DNA of 64,000 nt from Enoplolaimus lenunculus (taxonomy: Eukaryota > Nematoda > Enoplea > Enoplida > Thoracostomopsidae): assembly GCA_030248215.1 (NCBI GenBank), contig JASANG010002666.1, positions 124,001-188,000 of the forward strand, in the 5' to 3' direction. Of this stretch, positions 38,027 to 50,000 are shown in pieces. Every line of letters begins with the position of its first letter. Within the stretch, counting starts at the first letter, position 1. The position numbers and the translations under genes were made by a program. The notes beneath the pieces are model-generated. The model was not told where the DNA came from. It saw nothing but the letters and a program-made list of their open reading frames with translations, and did not search any database.

Positions 38027-41000
38027 TTCATTACTATTTTTATTACAACGCAAATCTAACGAGCACTAGTTAGCAAATTAAACGTTTTTTGTTTATTTCA
38101 GACATCAACGAATGCGAAAATCCGACAAGTTGCGATGTGAATGCACACTGTGAGAATACACCGGGTCGGTATTACTGTACATGCAAACTTGGATATTCAG
38201 GAGATGGGTTTACTTGCACACGTAAGTATTCAAACCATGACATTAAATAGAAATGACTCGTGGGGGTCCCCATTTTGAGTCCCAATTAATAGGAGTCCGT
38301 ATCCCTAATAAGAATCCGTAAGCGGTAGAGCCCTTAAACCCTTGTTTAGCCTCCATAAATGTCGATTATCCCTAATTGTAGCGCATAAATGACTCCAGGG
38401 CCAAGAAACTTTAAAGCGCGCTTATACTATTGTGTATAAAACAGAGAAATAAACAGCGTAGAACAACAATAGACACTATATAATTTTTGTCGAGATGCTG
38501 TTGGGGCGGCCACGGCCGGGGTGGCCCCCCGTGGATCCGCCATTGGCTGTTACAATAGCATAAAAGCATATTCTTAAGCATAAGCGTAAGAGTGAGCTTT
38601 TATACCTAAGCCTTAGCCTGATTGGCTCGTGTTACATTAAGGGGCGTCCAGGTTTATGGTGGGCCATAAAAGGGTAGGTTTATTTTCTAGATTACATTTT
38701 TTTTGCATTGGCTTAGGTTTAGGCTTAGGCTTAGGAACACATTTTTGCAACGCTTAGGCTCAGGCTTACGCTTAGAAATACGCTTAATCCACTGTTACTC
38801 CCCTTAAAGTAACATTGGCCGCCGGATTTGTGCCATAGCCTGTTTGGGGGGAGGGTGTTCAAAAGTCAATAAACCCCCATTTTGTGGAAAAACTTCGTTA
38901 CCTTCTTTAGAAAATTTCTTGTCCTTTGAAAAAATTCGTAATTGCCTGGCAAAATCAAAGCTATCAACGGGATGTATTTAGCATGAAACAGAGAATAATA
39001 TCGAACCTCCTAAACAGCATAATTTAGTTTTATTTCAGGTGACCTGTTGTTTCCGTATGAAGGACAAGCGGATCTTCCAAAGATTCCAAACGCCCACGTG
39101 CCATGGCGTCTCAAAATTCCCTTACGTATATTGAACGAAGAACACGACACAATATGGGTTAGTTTTCGCTTGAACCGAGACCGCAACCTGAGGGTGGCCA
39201 GGAAGCCTCCTGGTAGAATTTTGCACCCCCCTGGAAAGCTTTCAACCTTAATTGTAAGTCATCGTAACCTCTTGAATGCCCCTCCTGAAAAATGTTTAGC
39301 ACTCCTATCAAAGTGAGTTACCTACGGGCCTGGCATGAACTAGAGGGTCTGCTATAAAAACAAGTTTATGATCTCACGGACAATCCAACCGTCTCGGTTG
39401 AAGTCTTGTACAACCTTTACTCCAAATTTGACCAATTTGAGAAAATTCTAAACCAAACTTGATCTGTTGCTTGTTGAAATAATTTGTCATTCTTATATCA
39501 TTTACACTTTGAAAAAGTGCACCATTTATTATATCGAAGACTTATGTTTTTGTCTTCTATCAAGCAGCTTTAAATCCGAAATCTTGCATGTCGCGAATTT
39601 CAGTTATATCTATAATTTGTTTCAGAATATCAACGTAATGCCTTAAACGTTGGTAATTAGGTGTCGGGTCAGTTTTGTCCAAATACCGTTTTTGTCCAAT
39701 CATTCATACAAATTCCTCTCATGAACAGTGTCCCCAGAAAATATTTTCGTCGAAACATCTCACCCTTCGTTTCAAAGTAGCATCCAAGACTTCAAGAGGT
39801 TTGTGCTACATTTAGGCCCGTTCAGGTCAATATAGCAGTGAGTACGGAAAGGTGAGAAAAATTCTGGACGTGTATTAATTGACCAAGTCATATGAACTGC
39901 AAGCACAGCAACAAGTACAAATATTCCTAGGTGTCTAGTTCCCCGGGCCCTGACGGACTACGAGTTCCAAAACAACTGATGGCTTTGCCTATGTGGCTTA
40001 AATTGTCTGTGATTATATTTTTTAATTTTACAGATCAATAGCAACGGTCTTGTTTTGTTAGACGATGTAAAAGTTGACGCTGGAGAAGATCCTATATCCC
40101 TTGGTGCCCGAGGGTTTGCGCCATGGTTCACTCCGTTGGATCTTCGGAAAGGTGGCAAAATACTTGTTGGCGAGTCCTCAGGTAAGAGGTTTTTAATCGT
40201 CCAACTTTAGAATTTTTTATCGCAGGAAGGTTGTGCAATGATTGCGAGACAAATATTTTCATGCTAGTGTATCTTGAAAAATTTCAAGCCCGTGACGGAG
40301 TGCGGAGCGCTGCCAGTTTAAAATAATCACCACCCCACCTCGCCTCATCCCGACCCCATGGGGTTGACATCCCTGGACACAGCCGGATGTTTATTCCAAC
40401 AAAACAGAATTAAAACGCAGGCCGGTTAAGAAATATTTGACATGGGTGCGACGTACCTGCAGGTAAAACATTTCTAAGCGCAGGCTAAAATTTTTTAATC
40501 TTTCATTTTGGGTATCCGCATGTAAACGCAGGCCGGTTCAGAAATTTTTGACATGGGTGCGACGTACCTGCAGGTAAAACATTTCTAAGCGCAGGCTAAA
40601 ATTTTTTAATCTTTCATTTTGGGTATCCGCATGTAAACGCAGGCCGGTTCAGAAATTTTTGACGTGGGTGCGCGACGTACCTGCAGGTAAAACATTTCAA
40701 AGCGCAGGATACAATTTGGTAATCTTACACCTGCCAAAAATTTGGATAATAAATTGAAATTTTGTAGTCTGAAAAGTTTCATTAGACGAGGCTTCGAAGT
40801 TAATTTTTGTAAAATTGCACTCTTTTGCTGAACACAAACGAACAAATAAAAATGGCCAACGACGAATCGCAGGATACGTAGTTTAGCACCGAGTATGCTC
40901 CCGGGTGACAAAAATACAATTTCCGCAAGTAAAGCGTGGGTCGTGTACAAAACGCTTTCAATAATTTTTAACCACGCACCGTTACGTCTGCCTGTCGCTG

Positions 41001-44000
41001 CGAGTACAGCACGCTGTGAGAAGTTCGTGATTTTACGGTTATATTTTGTGTTTTAGTTTTTAGTTTGAAATAGGTTTAAGTGTGGCAGAGCCACCTACAC
41101 ACGCGTGATGCAAAAAATTTTTTTGAATGGTGTTAACACCTAAATTAAGGCGTAAATGTCCTGTGCCAGCTAATCAGTATTTGGTTAATTTTAGACGACG
41201 ACGTGTTAGAAAAAGCATCAAAAATGGTGAGCAATCACGAGCACGGTGGCTATTTCATTGCAGACACCGTATTCATGGTAACGTATGAAGGCGTTAAATC
41301 GACTAATTTGGAACCAGACGATGTAAGCATAATTACCCTCGTGTACATCACTCTTTAAACGGATAAATTTTGAAAAATTTGTACGACCAATGTATAGAAC
41401 AGCGCCATTACAGCAGTATATATAAGCATATTTCTAAGCCTAAGCCTAAGAATGAGGTTATAGCTAAGCCTACACCTAAGTAGAACAATAGTCTAAAGCT
41501 AAAGTTTACTCTATTGCAGTCCTGCAGGAAAACTTTCCGGCGGTGACCTTTGCATGGGCCATTTGTGCGAAAAGGCAATCTCGCTTAAGGTTTCGCCGTA
41601 CTTGTCACGCAGTGAAAAACACACCGCATGTGAATGAAACTGTTACGATTTGTTGTGTACGGCCTGTCTAAAGAATATCGCAAATCTCATAAATTTTCAA
41701 ATTCACGTTTATAACCTTGACTCATTTTCTCACCATTCTGTAGCATTTATCACCAGTCTAGTAATAATATTTCAAACAAGCAAGCAATGATATCAGTTGA
41801 TCTTAAAATCCTTATTAAGAATAGGGTAATGCATGTGCTAAAATGTGTCACATTCCTTACCAAATCTGGTAATAGTTGCTATATACATTTGAGAATACAG
41901 GTTCTGAAGTAAGGTCCTCGGTTCGGTTAGAATTTAAGACATTTTAAATGTTACAGACAATAAATCAAGTGAGAAAGTCTTGGTGAACACTGAACCATCG
42001 AATCAACTAAAGCTAAATGTAGTTTAGGTTTGCTTTTTGGTACGGAACGCTAGTACAACTATGCAGAATTGTTTAAAAAAAATTTGACTTAGAACTAATG
42101 ATGGACGCGACTACTAATAACCAGTCGTAGTGGGAGTACGGGTATTGAGCGCAGCTCGAACACACTTAAGCAATTAAGCCAGTATGCAAATCAGTTATTA
42201 GCTAACTAGTCATTTATGGGTTTTGAATATTTTTGAAAATTTTATTCAGATTCCTCGCTTCCAAAAACCCTTCAGTAAATTTAAAAAGTTATTATTTAGG
42301 CTCTTCAATTCAGCAAATATGCAAATTAGCTAATAGATAACTATTCAATTATCGGTTTTGAAGCTTTGTAGACAATTTATTCAATACCTCGCACTTAAAA
42401 ACTCGTTGTTGCTGAAATTAGATTGCTTGTTATCATAATAATTAGTGAAATATTATAAAAACGCCAAATTTAGGCTTATCAATTATGCTAATATGCAAAT
42501 TAGCTATTAGCTAACTATTCAATTATTGGTTATGGAGGTTTGTTAACATTTTATTTAGATTTCTCGTACTCAAATACCCTTTAGTACTGAAATTAGATTG
42601 ATTGTAAGTCTAATAATTAGAGAAATACAGTAAAAAGTCCTAATTTAGGCTTAACCAATTAGGCAAATTAAAATTACCCTGTACCTAATAAACGGCTTAA
42701 AGTTTTTAAACTCTATGCGAGGTTAACACCCAGGATAATAAGCTTTCAAACCAAAAAAAGTTTATCAAAATCGGTTCAGCGGTTCTCGAGATTCTTGTCG
42801 GACGGACAGACGGAGAGACAGACAGACGGAGAGACAGACAGACAGACGGACGGACAGACATCCACCTTTCGACTCCCAAGTACAAAACATAAAACGCTTC
42901 GCGAAACTCCGAGCTTTGCTCGGAGTTTCAGTTCGCTCAATAAAATACTAGTCATCACGGTTGACGAATTTGCAACTCTGATAATGCACTGAACTGCTTG
43001 TATACTAAATCTTAAACTCAATCCTTCCTGAGCAAGTCTAAATTTACTGACTACGCACAAATTCTAGTTTAGACCAACATGTAGACTAGAAATATTGATG
43101 CAATACGTACATTAATAATTTATAAAACATGCTGTACTGTCAGTCTTGTTTACTTGTGCGCAGGAACGCTGTCCAAAATACGTATGACGGGCGTTTCAGC
43201 TTCGTAACATCGCGTCAATGTTTATTAATTTAATTTTGTTTTATAATTTAGCCTGGCAATACGTTACAAATGATTTTGGTCGGTGGTCAAAATTCAAACG
43301 GAGATAGAAATACATACGCACAGTATTTGTACCAAAATTTAGAATGGACAGAAAATGCTCAGGTACACTCAGGAATACGTGTTTGGTAATGACTGCTGCA
43401 AAATGGTTAATTTGAATTTTTGAAAATTTCTGTTTTTGATGTCCTACGGCACGGCCCATAGCCGGATGGTGGCCAGCGGTTTGTCAGCACCAAATGGAAG
43501 AAATTTTACGCCCGTAGAAAATTTTCAACTGGGCCGTCCGCAGAAAACTATATTTGGGGGGCATCGAATAATTTAGGAGGCCCCTACAATTGCGATTCAA
43601 GATTGTTTACTTTTACAACAGAGTTTATTTGGGTGTAGCAGCCAAATTTGGGGGGCAATACCCCCCGTGGGAAGGTCCTTGTACGGGTCGGTCTACGGTT
43701 CGTTCCGAGGAGTATGACACAAGTTTTTGTTAGAACGTTTCGCAGTTCATTGTTGATAAATTTAGGCCTAAAATGGAGTCTTGTTAGATTATTTGTCTGC
43801 TTTGATCTGTGGGTAACGTTGCTAATTTTTAAGGAATATATACATGCATGTATATATGCCGTGGCCCAAACGGCTATTTGCCCCAATTACCAACTGGGAC
43901 GTCCCAAAGGACAATTGCTGTTCGTGGCAACCCAAACAACTATTGGAATGCAGACCATTTTAATTTGTGTTTCGGTTTAACTATATATGGCAAAACAGAC

Positions 44001-47000
44001 TTTCACACTACTTCTTTGCCTTCAACATATTTGTAAACTATAGATTAAACAAGGTTTATATGGGGTGAAGGATTACAGAGGTGCAATTTGAATGGCTAAT
44101 CAAAAGAAAAGAAATTCCGACAACAACGTTGTATTCGATTAAGCAGTACGGCACACCCTCACAGAGCTTCGTTTGTATACTATATAAACTATGTTTAATT
44201 TATGGTTTGCAAATATGCTGAAGCCCAATACTTATTGCGTAAGTCAGTTTTGTTGAACACAGTCAAACCTGAACAAGCAATCACAGTCTGTACAATTCTT
44301 CAATCAAACGCAGTTTGTGATCCAGTTGTTGGAGCTGCCCCGAACAGCAACAGTCGTTTGGGACGTCCCAGTTACCAACTGGGGCAAATAGCTGTTTAGG
44401 GCTCGACATACATATGTATATATAAAACATTGAATTTAAAAACATTAAAATTTTACTGTTTTTTACGATTTTAGGCAATGCTTTTTACTGACTCCGAAGA
44501 AGCGTCAGTAATTTTGCCCGGTTCCGGCAGTGAAGGAGCCCGTCAACTGTCACAACTGAGCAATGTTAACCAACCTGGCTATTGGTTGTTTCGTATTGAC
44601 CAATCAGCGTTCATGCCGTGTCCGTCTGACACCCAAACACCGCCGTACTGTAGCGATTCACAAACGACTACTGTAGAATCTTCAGGTAAACGGTTTTTTC
44701 TAAAATAAAAATTTTCCACCCGCCGGGTCGTAATCTTACAAGTCAAGTAAACCACTTAAGCCAGTTGACAGTTGGTTTTTATGCTTTGTCAGTTAAGGTT
44801 TTATGGATCTACAGCAACACTCGTCACTAATTTTTTCCAACTGTGGTTTACTTTTGGAGCAGAAGAGCAGTAGCGAACCCTGCAAATGAGCTAAAATCAT
44901 CCATCACCAGATTAATTCCCAACTTGGCGGCGCTGATCTGTTTGCCATTTCCGATGGTTACAATACCAGGGTTGACTGACTAAATATGCCACACACATTC
45001 TGTGACGCGGCTAGCATCTCCCATACCGCATCCCTGTGAGGGCTTCGCTTCCTCAGTGGGCCTCACTCCTAGAGTTGACTCGCTATAATGTTTGGTCATA
45101 CTCGTTTAAAATTAGTCTAAATTCTGACCATCCCAAAACATTTGGACGCCCTTAAACTCTGAATTGTATGAGTACGCAAACTATGCTCAGCTGCTAGATT
45201 TATAATTGGGTTAATTTTCCTCTTAAATGGGGTCCATGCGAAAGATGCAGCGTTTATGGGGATATTAGTGGCCCACACGGGGGGGGGGGTACGGGTAGGG
45301 CTCACGAAGCAAAACCCCGGCGCTGAATTTTGGCCATCTGGCTTACCAAAGGGCAAATAACTGGTGGACCGGTTGGAATTTAATTCACCCACAATGTGGC
45401 CGGCTTATTTACCAAACAGCTGTGTGGGATTTTCAGTGCAGCCAACTTTGCAATTGCGAGACTCATGCGGCAGCAAGCGTCTACTATATTTTAACGGTGT
45501 TTTTACCTGTGTTCGAACCGTTGAACGCTATTTTTGCTGGCAATAGATGCTACACACATTTGAGAATAGTGGCTCAATTCAATATATTTTTAATTTTACA
45601 ATATAGCTTATACACAAATTTAACAATTCCTTGGTTACGTTTTACGCGTATAAACTTATCGGCTAACCTGAATTTTAGACGTGATACTAACAACAGCTCG
45701 AAACGTACCCGTCGAAATAGCGACGTTTCCATCATTTATTACTATTCAACCACAACTCGTGCACCCAGTCGCCCCAGCTCGACCAGGCAGCGTCCAAGCG
45801 CCTTCTAATGACCCTGACAAGAGCTTGCCATCTCCAATATTTGACTCAGGAGTCCAACAAGTTGACATTTCAGCCCATCAAAGAACCACCACGATTACCC
45901 TGATTCCTAGAACACCCCCTACAACTAACCCCGATCGTACGTTGTACAACTTTACATTCCCTGACTTTATCACTATAAGACCTCAGCTTGTGACCCCAGC
46001 CGGCAGGCGGATTAACATAATCGCGCCGTCAGAACCTCCTCCAGGACCGGTCTCAGGCCCTAGTGGTCCAGTACGCCCACCCATATTTCCAGTTCAGGGT
46101 TCAGATACAGTTCAAAGCGCGCCTGGACCCCAACCACCTGTAGTTCAAGTCATTTTGCCATCAAATCAAACGCCAAACGTACTGTTTCCGCCCGTTGCTA
46201 CTCAGTCACCGTCAGCGCTCGCAACATTTGCCCCAATCGTCCCTCAGGTTTCGCTTACACCCACATTGCCAGTAACAACAACAACAACAACAAAACTAAC
46301 AACAACAACAACATCAACATCAACAACTACTACTACAACTACTACTCAGGAGTATACAACTACAGAAGCGGTAAAGCTTCCACCAATCATTGTATTCACC
46401 GCTCCGCCAACAAGGCGCACAACGCCTCGAAGGCTGCCACCTCGGCCTTCTACTACGCATCGGCGGCCTTTTGGCGGCAGGTGGACGACGCCAAGGCCGA
46501 GGTTTGACACTGGTCGACAGTCCACGAAGTATCCTGCGAAACCGTTGCCGCCTGACTATTATGAAGACGATGTCACCAATCCAAACAGTAAGTGCGGCGA
46601 TTACTGCACGAACGTTAAACCAAGATTTCATTTCAGAAAAGTATAATTTCGACCTCAGGCTTCGGTAGAACTTTTGCTGAATTTTCCGGCAATTTCTGTG
46701 GTAAAATTTTATGTATATAGTTTTGCAAAAATTGTACCATTCGTTGCGTTTGGCTATAAGTTTGGGTTAAAGCAGAACTAAAATTACACTAAGAATCGTA
46801 ATTTTTCTAGGGTCTGACGTCTCCTTGCTTACCTTCTCTGGCCATGGGCGTGATTTAATATTGAAAAGTTGTCTAACGGGACAGTAATATTGTGCGGAAC
46901 GTTTTAACTAGTTTCCCAATGTTAACTTTTCAATACCCGTGATGATTTTTTTGCCGAATTTTATTCTAGTTTCGCTTGCAAATTTATATAAATAACCAAT

Positions 47001-50000
47001 TTTTCATTTTAAAAATCATAAAATCCGGTATTTTTTCACCGGAATTTTCCAGTATTTTCGGTATTGAAAATTTTTCTCATTCGAAAATTTAAGAAAATTT
47101 GGCATATTATTCTAACTTATTTCTCTAAAATTATCTGAGCGTGTATTGCCAAAATTTTCAATGTGTGCCATACTTTATAAAATTTATCATATGTTTCTTC
47201 TGCTGCATTTGTTTCAGGATATTGGCCCTCTAAATGGTGTGTTTACAGCATTAAAATTGATAAAATATCGTTAAAAATGAATTTTCGGTAACAAGTGTTT
47301 TTTTATTTTCCGGTTCCGGCTCCGGTATTTTTACCTTTCCGGTTCAGGTCCTTGTTTCGGTACTTTATAATTCCGGTGGCACCCTGATTATATTGTATCT
47401 CCACTGTTTGTTCAAGCGCTCACTTTTGCCCCCGGTTGCCGCCGACCGAAGCTTATCTTGGTTTCAATCTGAAATTTGAATTTTTAATTAATTTTAGTGA
47501 TGGCTATAATCATTCCAACAGTAATTGTCGGAGTTTGGCTTTTGCTATTGCTCATTATTGGTATTGTTGTGTGCTGTCGAAGAAAGTAAGTTCAGTGTTC
47601 TTCTATGTATGCTTTATACAGCCATTTTATGTATTTCTCGTTTTGCTCGTTTTGTCATTCTTGAAGAAACAACAGCGAGTGGAAAAATATGTAAAATTTT
47701 TAAACAATAAAAGAATTTATTTGTTGAGGAAGCAGGTAAAAATTAGCAAAACCCTATTCACACGTACAAGTTTTTGCTGCGAGAAGTTGCAGCGGTAACT
47801 TGCATTTGCAAGTTTTGTTCAAAATCTCGTTCGAAAAACTTACAGATGCAAATAATTCATTAAAAACCATAGCTAGGAATTTAGTTCACATGTGTGAATA
47901 ACCATGCCAGTTCATTAAAATTATTGCAGCCGCTTTTTCATTGGCTGATGAAAAATGCAAGTTCTGCGTGCAATTTGCAGCAACAAGTTCTCGCAGCAAT
48001 AACTTGCACGTGTGAATAGGGTTTTACTTTCTACACGCGTATTCTGGCTCTAGGGGTGAAACCAAGATTTGGAAAAGAGTATTTAAGTTTCAGAAAAATT
48101 TCAAAGGGCGTTTCCTGTGTCACCAACTGAAAAATTCCGCAAACCCTTGGATAAATATGACAAAAGAGGTGGTTTGACCGCTAAAAATTCCTCACTACGC
48201 CGTTAAGTTCGGTTGCTACTGGCTTCAAGAATACAATAAAAGTTTAAAAAATGCTTAACCAGTTTTTTTACAAATACCGATTAACGCATTTCATTTTCGT
48301 GTGTTTCTGAACAGGAAATGAATAAAGAATTTATAATTTTCAAACAAATAAGAAAGACGTTAATAACCAATACGTGAATTTTTCTTAGTTTTCCTATCCG
48401 AAAAACAATTTTCAAAAAATTGTTAATTTTGTGACTAAGACGAATCGTTCGTCTTCAACCAACCTCAATGAAATTTAGACAAAATTAATTTTTCCCAGTT
48501 TAATAAATCTGGAAATGATCTAAAAAATGTAAGATTTTCAGATTAAAAGGAAATTGTCTTCAACTGATTTTAACGAAATTAATCGAAAAACGTATGTTTG
48601 TATTTCGATTTTCCGAACTTGAAAATAAATTTCAAAAAATTGCTAATTTTGCGACCAACACGAAATATTCGTCGAATGTCAACGCAGCATTGAAAAACTC
48701 GCAAATTCCATTTAATTTTTTTCAAATTTAAAATTAAATTAAAAAAGTTTCTCTCATTTCAGACGAAGAAGAAATCGACTTCAACACAAATACGACGCAT
48801 ACGCTCATTACCGTGCCGTTGGTGGACTTCCGCCACCGATTCGATCTAAAGATCACCACGTTCATATGGGTCATATGCCGGGCGGACCAGGCGGTGGTCA
48901 CAATGGAGTCGCAACTGCAAACGGAGCTGCGCCAAGTGGAACTCAAGTTGCTCGGTATGCAAGCTACGAAGATCATTTGGATAAAGCTGCAAGAATATCC
49001 GAGATGTCACAATATAGTCAGGTTCGTTTTATTTTCGTATTTTATAAGTTTAATAGCCAATGTAAAAACAGGGGCGGAACAGTAGTATAAGCATGTTCCT
49101 AATCTTAAGCCTAAACCCAAGCGTAAGAATGAGCATATTCTAAGCCTAAGCCTAAGCCAAACAAAAAATAGTCTAAACCTTAAGCTTAGTCTATTCTACG
49201 ACCGCAGAAAAACTTTCCGTCTCTGATCTTTACATGGGCCAGTTTAATTATATATATTATACTTTAAGTTTTTACTTATTTTTTGTACTTTGTGTTTATT
49301 GTTTTTGTACTACGAAATTCATGTTTGCGGTATCGCTGCACAAAGCTTGATCTACAAACTCTGATACCGGTAGAAGCTAATTACGTTTAATTGTCGTTAC
49401 TTTAAACGTGTCGTTAAGTATATTTAAGTCAAATCGTATTTAGGCCAGAGTGGCCTACGGCCAGGCATTTTTTATCCGACCCCCGCTTTACTTAGGCAAG
49501 CAACAAATTTTTTACCCGCGGGTTTACCCACGGTAATAAGATCTACCTACGACCCGTGCCTGAAGTTAAACCAGTATTATAAAAATCGCTGGTAATTTGC
49601 TGTTTAATGAAATTTAATGTTATAGTTCTAATGAATTTTACACATCAAAGTTTATTAGAAACAACAAAAATTTCAAACCCAAGTAAACAAAGCACATAAG
49701 TTTCGCTTTTTCAACGCTTACCTTACTAGCTTACTTAATAGCGCGTATGTTTTCAACCTTAACTCTTAAAGGTTTGGTGCGGGTAAAAACTGGAATTTGT
49801 TTGCCCACGTGATGCAAAGCTTTACCTGTGGGAGCACCCGCGACTCCGCAAGTAAAGTCTCACTCTGTTTTAGACACTTTAGTCCATGATGAAATATTGT
49901 GTCGAACTAAACAAAAGATGTGAAGAAAGTGAAAAAACTCACAATTCTGACACTCAGTAAAAAATTAGCAAAAAATTAAAACTAAGTGTAGCACTATACT

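Noticed and set aside
37783-38053. Poly-Ile and poly-Asn frames on the minus strand
   Set aside because: They are translations of the ATT microsatellite in intron 9.
36586-38102. Two separate genes, split at the TAA after exon 8
   Set aside because: The exon 8 donor and the exon 9 and 10 acceptors are all phase 1, and domain order continues; one gene with an optional early end fits better.
46320-46668. Frames of about 100 codons overlapping the stalk exon on both strands
   Set aside because: They are shadows of the Thr/Pro-rich exon 16, which is fixed by frame and splice sites.
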